DNA of 12,812 nt from Gammaproteobacteria bacterium (GTDB lineage Bacteria; Pseudomonadota; Gammaproteobacteria; Pseudomonadales; JAUIKI01): assembly GCA_030430875.1 (NCBI GenBank), contig JAUIKI010000020.1, positions 1-12,812 on the forward strand, in the 5' to 3' direction. This document shows positions 1-7,196 of this stretch, in pieces (positions within the stretch are counted from its first letter, which is position 1; each line of letters starts with the position of its first letter). A program made the position numbers and the translations under genes. The notes beneath the pieces were generated by a model. That model worked only from the letters and a program-made list of their open reading frames with translations. It was not told the origin of the DNA and did not search any database.

Positions 1-310
<310 letters not shown>

Positions 311-321
311 CTAAAAGATAC

Positions 322-348
322 AAAAAAGCCCCGAATATCGGGGCTTTT
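322..348 (-). terminator. Rho-independent terminator after rpmA
   Basis: The stem GCCCCG/CGGGGC (328-333 with 339-344) has a 5-nt loop, AATAT, and is extended by four A-T pairs (324-327 with 345-348). Read on the minus strand it ends in a run of six T. It lies 20 bases past the rpmA stop and about 20 bases before the obg start, so it should end or attenuate the rplU-rpmA transcript. Confidence 0.85.
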
Positions 349-367
349 CCATACAAATTTTCATTGA

Positions 368-625
368 TTACTCAGCAACAACGCTCACATAGCTTCTTTG
401 CTTAGGACCTTTAACTTCAAATTTCACCACACCATTGGATACTGCATATAGTGTGTGATCTTTACCAATACCCACATTAAGTCCTGGATGAAATCGTGTA
501 CCACGCTGTCTCACTAAAATGTTGCCAGGAACAACCTGCTGGCCTCCATAGCGCTTGACGCCTAGCCGTTTGGATTCCGAATCACGTCCATTACGCGTAC
601 TACCGCCTGCTTTCTTATGAGCCAT
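368..625 (-). CDS. rpmA: 50S ribosomal protein L27
   Basis: An 85-residue protein of normal length for L27. It begins [20 protein letters not shown], the conserved N-terminal tail that reaches the peptidyl-transferase centre, followed by [24 protein letters not shown] and [11 protein letters not shown], all characteristic of the family. No Firmicutes-type cleavable N-terminal extension is present. It starts 7 bases after the rplU stop; the AGGGTGAG ribosome-binding sequence overlaps the rplU stop codon, which suggests translational coupling. Co-transcribed with rplU and followed by a terminator. Confidence 0.98.
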   Translation of the reverse strand: MAHKKAGGSTRNGRDSESKRLGVKRYGGQQVVPGNILVRQRGTRFHPGLNVGIGKDHTLYAVSNGVVKFEVKGPKQRSYVSVVAE

Positions 626-632
626 TGTTATC

Positions 633-947
633 TCACCCTGCTTTTATGTCGTTAATTTGAATTTCTGTAAACCACTGACGGTGTCCCATGTGCTTCATGT
701 GATGCTTGCGTCGTCGAAATTTAATAATATTGATTTTTTTGGCACGCCCATGGTCGACAACTTCGGCTGTAACTTGACCACCTTGAACATAAGGTGCGCC
801 AATTTTGACGTTATCACCATCACAAACCAAAAGAACCTTATCAAAACTAATTGGGCTACCTGTCTCAACCTCGACCTTTTCAATCTTGATTCGCTTCCCG
901 GGCACTACTTTGTGCTGCTTTCCACCCGCCTCAATCACTGCGTACAT
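633..947 (-). CDS. rplU: 50S ribosomal protein L21
   Basis: A 104-residue protein matching the usual gammaproteobacterial L21 length. It starts [14 protein letters not shown], has the central [19 protein letters not shown] segment and the basic C-terminal rRNA-binding part [18 protein letters not shown] followed by TEIQINDI. L21 is a large-subunit protein that contacts 23S rRNA. The start at 945-947 is preceded on the minus strand by a TAGGA ribosome-binding site. First gene of the rplU-rpmA transcript, behind the promoter at 986-1014. In many relatives ispB is divergent to this gene; here it is absent. Confidence 0.98.
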   Translation of the reverse strand: MYAVIEAGGKQHKVVPGKRIKIEKVEVETGSPISFDKVLLVCDGDNVKIGAPYVQGGQVTAEVVDHGRAKKINIIKFRRRKHHMKHMGHRQWFTEIQINDIKAG

Positions 948-985
948 AACTCAATTCCTAAATTTACTTACAAAAATGAGGAGGC

Positions 986-1014
986 ATTCTATTAGAATCC
1001 GACGACGATTTCAA
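986..1014 (-). promoter_or_regulatory. Sigma70-type promoter of rplU-rpmA
   Basis: On the minus strand TTGAAA (1009-1014) and TAGAAT (986-991) are separated by exactly 17 bases, one mismatch each from a good sigma70 promoter. The -10 element lies about 40 bases before the rplU start, leaving a short leader with the ribosome-binding site. Predicted by motif and position only. Confidence 0.65.
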
Positions 1015-1249
1015 TAAGAATTGTTGTGATTGTCGTAAATACAACTGGATAAAGGAAAAATTTGCATTGTACCACTGACTACGTTTGAATTAACCATATC
1101 GGCATCGGCCTAAACACCCGTTATTTTAATCAATCTTTTATAGATTGAAAAATTCTTGCTAGCTGCTTTCTAAGCTGATAACTTTAAGGTTTTAAATGTT
1201 GCTCTGACCTGCTTCACTCTCTCATTTTATACTCAATGTGAATACCATT
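1015..1249. other. Intergenic DNA between rplU promoter and permease
   Basis: No convincing reading frame or RNA gene. It contains a weak, AT-rich hairpin: TCAATCT (1130-1136) and AGATTGA (1142-1148) around TTTAT. It lies about 100 bases downstream of the permease stop and could help end that minus-strand transcript, but it has neither a GC-rich stem nor a clear T run. Confidence 0.4.
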
Positions 1250-2860
1250 TCACCGAAACCGCATCTGTCGCACAATCAAAATCACCCCCAAAAGTCCAAC
1301 ACTAATCAACAACAAAGCAGGCAATGCAGCTTCTTGCCATTGACCTTCTGATGTCAACTCATAAATCTTGATAGAAAGTGTGTCCCATCCAAAGGGTCTT
1401 AATAAAAGTGTTGCTGGCATTTCTTTCATCACTTCGATAAAAACCAATAAAATTGCTGTTAAAAAACCAGGCAAAAGTTGAGGGAAATATACCCGTCGCC
1501 AAATCTGAGCTGAATTTACCCCTAGTGTTTTTGCAACATCAGCAAGAATAGGCTTAATGCTTGAGACACTCGCATCAAGTGTGCTAAATCCAATTGCAAG
1601 AAATCGCATCACATAAGCAAATAGTAAACCAAAGACACTGCCTAACAAAAGTTGTTGCTGTGACAAACCAAATATTCTTTGAATTGGTTCAATTAGCTGA
1701 TGATTTAGTCCCGCTAATACCATCACAATTCCAACTGCCAATACACTACCAGGCAAGGCATAGCCAAGACATGCAACTCGAATTGCAGCGCTTAACCAGC
1801 GTTTTTTGGTTCTATCCAACTGCACAAACACCACAGAAATTATAAGCACGATGATTGCAGCAATAAAGCTCAATGCCACGCTGTTGAAAAAAAAGCTAAC
1901 CAGGTGATCTGATACATATTTTTTTGACCCTAAAAACACCCAATAAAACAGTTGCGCCACTGGAATAAAGAAAGCCAAAATGAGCAGCACCATAAAACAG
2001 CTAACCACTAATATTGTTTGCCAACGATTCAATATATAACGCTGTGGTTGACGCTCAACAACTTGTTGGTGAAACTGAGCCTTTCCTCGCATAAAGCGCT
2101 CCAATATCAACAAGAGAAAAAGAAAACCAAGCAACAATGTTGCTAGTTGAGCAGCTGTATTAATATCAAAAAAACCTCGCCAGGTTTTATAAATAGCTGT
2201 TGTAAATGTATCATAATTAAAAATTGAAACCGCTCCAAAATCTGCAAGTGTTTCCATTAAAGCGAGCATAATACCGGCAACTATTGCAGGACGAGCTAGT
2301 GGTAAAGCCACTTTAAAAAAACCACCCAAAGCAGAAAAACCTAGACAGCGTGCTGAATCCAGCATATCTCTACCTTGTCGCGCAAATGCCGATCTTGCTA
2401 GCAAATAAACATAAGGATAAAACGCAAAACTGAATGTCATAATCACGCCACCACTGCTTCTTATTTCAGGCAAGGCAAAACCTGTTCCTAAATTTTCCCT
2501 TAAAAAAATTGGAACCTCTCCGGAATAATCAAATAAACCAACATAGATAAATGCAAGCACATAGGCTGGAATAGCTAATGGCAAAATCAGCATCCATTCA
2601 AACAAACTCCGTCCTTTGAACTCATAAATTGACACAACCCAAGCAGTGGAAACACCTAAAAAACAAACACCAAATCCCACACCAATCATGAGTTTTATAG
2701 TATTCATGCTCAGCGTGAACAGCTGGGTCTCAATCAAATGCTGCCAATTCTCATAGTTGATATGATGCCAACTAAGGAAAACCGTTACTATCGGCAGTAA
2801 AAATAAAAAAAGGAGCGTAAAGACGCCCCCAAATCGTAAACCCATTAAAAGTTTAAACAC
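1250..2860 (-). CDS. fbpB: Fe(III) ABC transporter, fused permease (FbpB/SfuB type)
   Basis: A 536-residue polytopic membrane protein made of two tandem binding-protein-dependent permease domains, as in the FbpB/SfuB iron permeases, with about twelve hydrophobic segments. Each half has the cytoplasmic EAA-type loop that docks on the ATPase: residues ~168-192 (DSARCLGFSALGGFFKVALP) and ~441-466 (DVAKTLGVNSAQIWRRVYFP). It would form the inner-membrane channel for ferric iron delivered by the neighbouring lipoprotein. The start is a GTG whose G is also the last base of the upstream TAG stop (TAGTG), so the two genes are tightly coupled; an ATG five codons later has no ribosome-binding site. No ATPase (FbpC) gene is nearby, so it must be encoded elsewhere. 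Iron as substrate is inferred from family and partner. Confidence 0.9.
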   Translation of the reverse strand: MFKLLMGLRFGGVFTLLFLFLLPIVTVFLSWHHINYENWQHLIETQLFTLSMNTIKLMIGVGFGVCFLGVSTAWVVSIYEFKGRSLFEWMLILPLAIPAYVLAFIYVGLFDYSGEVPIFLRENLGTGFALPEIRSSGGVIMTFSFAFYPYVYLLARSAFARQGRDMLDSARCLGFSALGGFFKVALPLARPAIVAGIMLALMETLADFGAVSIFNYDTFTTAIYKTWRGFFDINTAAQLATLLLGFLFLLLILERFMRGKAQFHQQVVERQPQRYILNRWQTILVVSCFMVLLILAFFIPVAQLFYWVFLGSKKYVSDHLVSFFFNSVALSFIAAIIVLIISVVFVQLDRTKKRWLSAAIRVACLGYALPGSVLAVGIVMVLAGLNHQLIEPIQRIFGLSQQQLLLGSVFGLLFAYVMRFLAIGFSTLDASVSSIKPILADVAKTLGVNSAQIWRRVYFPQLLPGFLTAILLVFIEVMKEMPATLLLRPFGWDTLSIKIYELTSEGQWQEAALPALLLISVGLLGVILIVRQMRFR

Positions 2861-3873
2861 TAATGGTATCCCACTCTATCCATCAACTTAATTGCTTTTT
2901 TCTGAAGCTTGCCAGCAAGCTCGACAGCCAACTTATCTGCTTTAAACTTACCCCATGCGGCCACTTCATTTGCTGAAGAAACATTTGGATTCGCAGGGTA
3001 TTCTTGATTTTCATCTGCAATCATACGCTGGGCATCACTTTTTGCTAACCATTCCAGGAAAGCTATTGCATCATCACGATTCTTAGCAAACCGAGTGACA
3101 CCAGCACCTGATATATTAATGTGAACACCACGATCCGATTGATTAGGCCAAAATAATGCCAATTTCGCATCAGGCTTTTCTTTCATTAAACGACCAAAAT
3201 AATAGGTATTCACAACCCCCACATCACATTGTCCAGCAAGAATGGCATCCATCACCTGCGTATCACTTGAAAAAACGTCAGTTGCTAAATTATTCACCCA
3301 ACCAGAGACAATTTCCTCAGTTTTTTCTTCACCAAGATTTGCAATCAAACTTGCTACCAATGATTGGTTATACACTTTTTTTGCCGTACGCAAACACAAT
3401 CGGCCGTGCCACTTTGAGTTAGCCAAATCCTCGTAAGTAACCAGCTGCTCTGGATCCACACGCTCTGTTGAATAGACAATAGTTCTCGCTCGAACAGAAA
3501 GGCCAAACCACATGTTATCGGCTTGCCTTAAATGTTTAGGAATCATTGAATCCAAGACTGCTGATTTAATTGGACTTAATAGATTTCGCTGCTGTGCTTG
3601 CCACAAATTACCAACATCCACGGTAATAAGTAAATCTGCCTGAGTCGTCTTGTTTTCTGCCTCAAGTCGGACTAATAAAGCACTCGCATCATCAGTGATG
3701 TAGTCAATTTTCAGTGCTGGATCTTGTGTTTTAATATATAAGTCAATCAGCGGCTTAATTAACTGCTCGTTGCGCGCAGAGTAGATAACCAAAGTCCTCT
3801 CATCATTACTTGACGTGCAACCACTTGAACATAGCATCACTAATAATAATCCAACTAATGTAAATCGCATCAT
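2860..3873 (-). CDS. fbpA: Fe(III)-binding lipoprotein of ABC transporter (FbpA/FutA type)
   Basis: A 337-residue extracytoplasmic solute-binding protein. Residues 1-18 form a signal peptide ending in CSSGC, so C19 is the probable lipidated cysteine; the -3 position is Ser rather than the usual Leu. The mature part starts LVIYSARNEQLIKPLI, typical of the ferric-ion binding family, and carries the VNTYYFGRL motif at ~221-229, whose twin tyrosines (Y224, Y225) are iron ligands in FbpA. It should bind Fe(III) in the periplasm and hand it to the permease encoded next, with which it overlaps by one base. The ATG at 3871-3873 is followed directly by a second ATG; a GGGG sequence lies upstream. A Fur-box-like element at 3903-3917 fits iron repression. 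Iron rather than another cation or anion is supported by the twin tyrosines. Confidence 0.88.
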   Translation of the reverse strand: MMRFTLVGLLLVMLCSSGCTSSNDERTLVIYSARNEQLIKPLIDLYIKTQDPALKIDYITDDASALLVRLEAENKTTQADLLITVDVGNLWQAQQRNLLSPIKSAVLDSMIPKHLRQADNMWFGLSVRARTIVYSTERVDPEQLVTYEDLANSKWHGRLCLRTAKKVYNQSLVASLIANLGEEKTEEIVSGWVNNLATDVFSSDTQVMDAILAGQCDVGVVNTYYFGRLMKEKPDAKLALFWPNQSDRGVHINISGAGVTRFAKNRDDAIAFLEWLAKSDAQRMIADENQEYPANPNVSSANEVAAWGKFKADKLAVELAGKLQKKAIKLMDRVGYH

Positions 3874-3902
3874 ATCTCATCGCCCCAAAAAATAAGATAA
3901 AA

Positions 3903-3917
3903 TGAGAATTATTCCTA
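3903..3917 (-). promoter_or_regulatory. Fur-box-like site upstream of the iron transporter
   Basis: The 15-mer TGAGAATTATTCCTA fits the 7-1-7 Fur motif TGATAATnATTATCA at 10 of 14 defined positions (6 of 7 in the left half, 4 of 7 in the right). It lies 30 bases before the start of the Fe(III)-binding protein gene, where a repressor would cover the promoter. The right half is degenerate, so this is a candidate only. Confidence 0.45.
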
Positions 3918-4271
3918 TTTAGAATCAAAAGGTCAACTACTATTATGTTGAATAAAGAGATTCCTGCAGTTTTACCAACGAAATTACTGCTGAGTATATT
4001 CCAATTGAGAAATAATCCTGAAACTAGATAAGCCATTTAGGCTAAATATCCATCTGATTCAAAGATCTGATTAAATAATTTCCTTCGTTCTTTTTGAAGA
4101 AGTTTTGCTGCTTCATTGTGGGTCTGTCGTTAAATGAGACCATTGCATTAATTAAATGCCACCAGGACACGTAACTACTGTGCTTGGATACACTTGTGAC
4201 CTGGTCAAATACCCCAGTTAAGTGTCTTGTTTCAAGATAAAAACCATTATCAGAACGGCCACTTTTGCTGC
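3918..4271. other. AT-rich intergenic DNA between exporter and iron genes
   Basis: No supportable gene. The stretch holds one copy of a 17-bp dispersed repeat (4135-4151) and one arm of a 12-bp inverted repeat (4119-4130), both described separately. A small hairpin, TCTTG-AAA-CAAGA on the minus strand (about 4228-4240), lies after the exporter gene's stop but has no T run, so I do not call it a terminator. A promoter for the iron genes should lie at the low end, near the Fur-like site. Confidence 0.5.
4135..4151 (+). repeat. 17-bp dispersed repeat, copy 1
   Basis: TGAGACCATTGCATTAA occurs exactly here and again at 9259-9275, in the same orientation, both times in intergenic DNA. The GAGACC-TTGCA core resembles the terminal repeats of some IS5-family elements, from memory of those ends. 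No transposase is present in the window. Confidence 0.6.
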
Positions 4272-4829
4272 TTATGAACCGACTAATTGAATCAACCCTA
4301 TTAACACAAACACTGTGGCAGCAACAATCCGTGTGAGCCTCAAGGGAATACGTCGCATCAAATATTCACCAGCAAATACCACTGGTATGTTGGCAATCAG
4401 CATTCCTAGTGTAGTCCCCAGAGTAACCCAAACAAGCGCATTAAATTGAGCACCTAACAGTACCGTTGCCACTTGAGTCTTATCCCCAATTTCTGCAATA
4501 AAAAAGAGTATGGTCGAGGCGATGAAAGCACCGTAGTGTTCCAACGCTGCCTTTTCGCCCTCTGCTTTGTCTGGAATTAACAACCAAAGACCTAGAAGAA
4601 TAAAGCTGCCACCTATCACCCATTGCCCCGCCTGACTCTGAAAATATTGTCCAATCCAACTACCAAGCCAAGCTGAGACGGCATGGTTAAAGAGTGTTGC
4701 AACTGTAATACCCAAAATGATTCCCCATTTGTTGCGAAACCGCAAAGCAAGGAGCAATGACAACAGTTGGGTTTTATCACCAACTTCTGCAAGGGTAACG
4801 GTCAAGACTGATGTGGAAAATGCTTCCAT
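4272..4829 (-). CDS. TMEM165/GDT1 (UPF0016) family cation exporter
   Basis: A 185-residue membrane protein with two homologous halves of about three helices each. Each half carries the family's E-x-G-D-K-T motif: AEVGDKTQ at residues 14-21 and AEIGDKTQ at 112-119, forming the predicted cation site. The halves are linked by a charged cytoplasmic-looking loop around residues 87-97 (PDKAEGEKAAL). Bacterial members export Mn(II) (MneA in Vibrio, Mnx in cyanobacteria), eukaryotic ones move Mn/Ca. Mn export is therefore the likely role here, by family. The start at 4827-4829 has a GGAG ribosome-binding site 8 bases upstream. It is transcribed towards the iron-uptake genes but is separated from them by ~400 bases, so it is probably its own unit. 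I looked for a Mn riboswitch upstream and could not recognise one. Confidence 0.9.
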   Translation of the reverse strand: MEAFSTSVLTVTLAEVGDKTQLLSLLLALRFRNKWGIILGITVATLFNHAVSAWLGSWIGQYFQSQAGQWVIGGSFILLGLWLLIPDKAEGEKAALEHYGAFIASTILFFIAEIGDKTQVATVLLGAQFNALVWVTLGTTLGMLIANIPVVFAGEYLMRRIPLRLTRIVAATVFVLIGLIQLVGS

Positions 4830-5072
4830 GAGGGGGTCTCCAAATAATGTTAAAGGCGTTGCATCACGACCGTGCTGTCAATATTATTACGACATAAACT
4901 CTCATGTTACCATTAGACGACAGACCCATAGTTTTAAACTATAGAGATACTTCCTTTAACCAAAGATTTTTAGTTAATTGCTATCACTTTATTGTTTGTG
5001 ATAACTTGAGAGTTCAAGCAAAATTCAACCATCTTACGTATTATTTGTATGCCCTATTTTTAGTTATTAACC

Positions 5073-5540
5073 ATGCAATACACAGATCAATATCAAAGAA
5101 TATATAGTATCATCGAATCAATCTCAGCAGACACATTCGATTTTGGCATGGAAGGCCTTGAGATGTTTCCAGTCACCACAATACAAGAAACCATGACCCA
5201 TATTATGGAAAATCATGAAGAGGTCAATAAAGACAAAGAAATAGATCTACGAAACATCATTATTTTTGCAAGAGATACTTTACTCGGTGATCCATTATTT
5301 GTCGATATTAGAGATTCAAATTGTTCGGTATTGATGGAAAACCCCGTTACTCTGAACTGGGAGGCTTACATAGTTAGTAATTCACTCCGTTTATTTTTAC
5401 GTGCATCAAAGTTTTTGGGATTTGTTTCAACGCAAAAACACGAGTCACTGCTACTGCAGCCTGATTCAATGACCGATTCAAACAAGATCGCTTGGATAAG
5501 AGCCAAACTAGCGCAGATTGATCCTAACTCATCATTTTAG
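5073..5540 (+). CDS. Hypothetical protein, possibly SUKH (SMI1/KNR4)-like
   Basis: A 155-residue soluble, acidic protein without signal peptide or membrane segment. The segment ARDTLLGDPLFVDIR (residues ~66-80), followed by a tryptophan-containing NWEAYIVSNSLRLFL (~95-109), recalls the core of SMI1/KNR4 (SUKH) proteins of the YrhA sort, where a GDP-hydrophobic-D strand precedes a W-E strand and a final helix. The resemblance is by eye and tentative. SUKH proteins often serve as immunity proteins to toxins, but no toxin gene is adjacent. An in-frame TAG 12 bases upstream limits the start to this ATG, which has no clear ribosome-binding site. The gene stands alone between the exporter (divergent) and the ubi operon and is an accessory insertion among housekeeping genes. 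Confidence 0.6.
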   Translation: MQYTDQYQRIYSIIESISADTFDFGMEGLEMFPVTTIQETMTHIMENHEEVNKDKEIDLRNIIIFARDTLLGDPLFVDIRDSNCSVLMENPVTLNWEAYIVSNSLRLFLRASKFLGFVSTQKHESLLLQPDSMTDSNKIAWIRAKLAQIDPNSSF

Positions 5541-5802
5541 GAAAACCTTATAGATAACTACCAAGCATGGATAGACGAAAGTGTCTAATAGAAATGTATA
5601 CAGCTTATTGGAGATAAAATGAAAACTAGTCAGTACAATGTGACATAGTTATACGACTAAACACAAATGATTATTTTAGATTTTTATCGACATTATTTTA
5701 ACGGAAGACCCCATCACTAAACTCATCAATGGAAAGCACTTAAAGGTGTTAAATTAGCAAAATATCGATAGAATACACCTAACTGTATAAAGGTAATCAT
5801 CT
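5541..5802 (+). other. Intergenic leader before ubiE with a 9-codon mini-ORF
   Basis: No full gene. A 9-codon frame, MKTSQYNVT (5619-5648), follows a well-placed TTGGAG at about 5609-5614; it may be a decayed gene start or a chance. Further down, TAGAAT at 5769-5774 could be a -10 element for ubiE, but no good -35 lies 16-18 bases upstream, so I do not call the promoter. Confidence 0.3.
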
Positions 5803-6549
5803 ATGTCTAATAAAAAAACCACCCATTTTGGCTTTCAAGAAGTCCTCATTGACGAAAAAGTCGATAAAGTTCGTGGTGTATTTGACTCAGTCGCTAATCA
5901 ATATGACCTGATGAATGACCTCATGTCGTTTGGCATACACCGCCTTTGGAAGCGATTCACGCTCGAACTGGCAGGTATTCGGTCAGGACAAACAGTTCTA
6001 GACATTGCTGCAGGCACTGGCGACTTAACCAAGCTTTTAGCTAAAGCCGTGGGAAAGACTGGCAGCGTCTTCAGTGTTGATATCAACGCAAAAATGCTAG
6101 GCATTGGTCGTGATCGACTGATTGATGCAGGTTACCATAACGTTGTTCCTGTTCAAGCTGATGCTCAAAGCTTACCTTTTCCAAACAATTACTTTGACTG
6201 CGTTAGCATTGGATTTGGCTTGCGCAATGTAACCAACAAAGAAGTTGCCTTAAACGCTATTTTTGACACCTTAAAGCCAGGTAGTCGTGTGTTAATTTTA
6301 GAGTTCTCCAAACCAACAAATCCCGTGCTCACCAAGTTTTATGATTTCTATTCATTTAACATTCTACCCAAACTGGGTGGCTTGATTACAAATGATAGCA
6401 AAAGTTATCAATACCTTTCTGAATCCATCCGCATGCATCCAGATCAACAGACACTCAAACAAATGTTACAAAATGCCGGATTTGTTCGTTGTGAATTTTT
6501 CAACCTAACTGGCGGAGTTGTTGCCATTCATCGTGGATTTAAACCATGA
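5803..6549 (+). CDS. ubiE: Ubiquinone/menaquinone C-methyltransferase
   Basis: A 248-residue SAM-dependent methyltransferase, close to the usual ~251. It methylates carbon of the benzoquinol ring (2-polyprenyl-6-methoxy-benzoquinol) in ubiquinone synthesis, and demethylmenaquinol where menaquinone is made. The N-terminal THFGFQEV and the [20 protein letters not shown] segment (here residues 24-40) are family marks. Motif [12 protein letters not shown], is at 65-75, the ribose-binding acidic residue is in SVDIN at 91-95, and GFGLRNV is at 137-143. The start has AAGG 9 bases upstream. Its stop overlaps the ubiJ start in ATGA, so the two are coupled. First gene of ubiE-ubiJ-ubiB, a conserved arrangement in proteobacteria. 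Confidence 0.97.
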   Translation: MSNKKTTHFGFQEVLIDEKVDKVRGVFDSVANQYDLMNDLMSFGIHRLWKRFTLELAGIRSGQTVLDIAAGTGDLTKLLAKAVGKTGSVFSVDINAKMLGIGRDRLIDAGYHNVVPVQADAQSLPFPNNYFDCVSIGFGLRNVTNKEVALNAIFDTLKPGSRVLILEFSKPTNPVLTKFYDFYSFNILPKLGGLITNDSKSYQYLSESIRMHPDQQTLKQMLQNAGFVRCEFFNLTGGVVAIHRGFKP

Positions 6550-7187
6550 TCAATCCATTCAAGCCGTTTAGTCGTGCTGCCATTTTTTCACTTGAAAAAA
6601 CGCTGAATGCTGCTCTTAAGCTAGATCCCAGCCTTAAATCCAAACTAATAGAAATTGATGGCACAGTATTAGGCATAACATTCACTGTCGGTCTTGTTGA
6701 TAAAGATATTTATCTGCAGTTTATTGAGAATAAAATTAAAGTTTATGGAGATATGGACAAGAATGCTAATGCACATATCCAAGGAAACCCTTTAAGCATG
6801 ATACGACTATTTACCGCAAAAAATAAGCAAGCAGTATTGTTTAGCGGTAATATAAAAATTTTTGGTGATAGTAGTGTGCTGTTTAAACTACAAAAAATAT
6901 TTGCCAAAATGGATATTGACTGGGAAGCCGCAATCACACAACTATCTGGCGACATTCTAGGTCATCAACTTAGCCGTTTGCTTCGAAAAAGTTTTCGTTG
7001 GGGGAAAAAAGCATCAGATAATTTAGTCGCTGATATTGATGAGTATTTACATGAAGAAATTAAAACCTTTCCTAGTCGCAGTGAAGTTGACGCCTATTTT
7101 AATGAAATAGATAGTCTACGACTTGACACCGATAGATTGAATGCAAAATTTTCAATGCTTAAACAAGCAGTTGATGTAACCAAATAA
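6546..7187 (+). CDS. ubiJ: Ubiquinone biosynthesis accessory factor UbiJ (SCP2 domain)
   Basis: A 213-residue protein, similar to the ~200 residues of known UbiJ. The N-terminal ~110 residues form an SCP2-type lipid-binding domain ([19 protein letters not shown], then [13 protein letters not shown], then [13 protein letters not shown]). The C-terminal half is helical and charged with a likely coiled-coil tail ([20 protein letters not shown]). UbiJ is needed for aerobic ubiquinone synthesis and, with UbiK, is thought to present the lipid intermediate to the Ubi enzyme complex. Sequence conservation of this family is low, so the call rests on the SCP2 features plus the position: it overlaps ubiE by four bases and ends 9 bases before ubiB. 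Confidence 0.9.
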   Translation: MINPFKPFSRAAIFSLEKTLNAALKLDPSLKSKLIEIDGTVLGITFTVGLVDKDIYLQFIENKIKVYGDMDKNANAHIQGNPLSMIRLFTAKNKQAVLFSGNIKIFGDSSVLFKLQKIFAKMDIDWEAAITQLSGDILGHQLSRLLRKSFRWGKKASDNLVADIDEYLHEEIKTFPSRSEVDAYFNEIDSLRLDTDRLNAKFSMLKQAVDVTK

Positions 7188-7196
7188 CCATACGCC

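Noticed and set aside
657..995. Plus-strand frame of 112 codons opposite rplU
   Set aside because: It is antisense to a clearly conserved ribosomal protein gene and has no family features.
4830..4930. A Mn-sensing yybP-ykoY riboswitch upstream of the TMEM165/GDT1 gene
   Set aside because: The minus-strand leader does not show the conserved paired loops of that class that I can recognise; GGAGACC near the start is explained by the ribosome-binding site.
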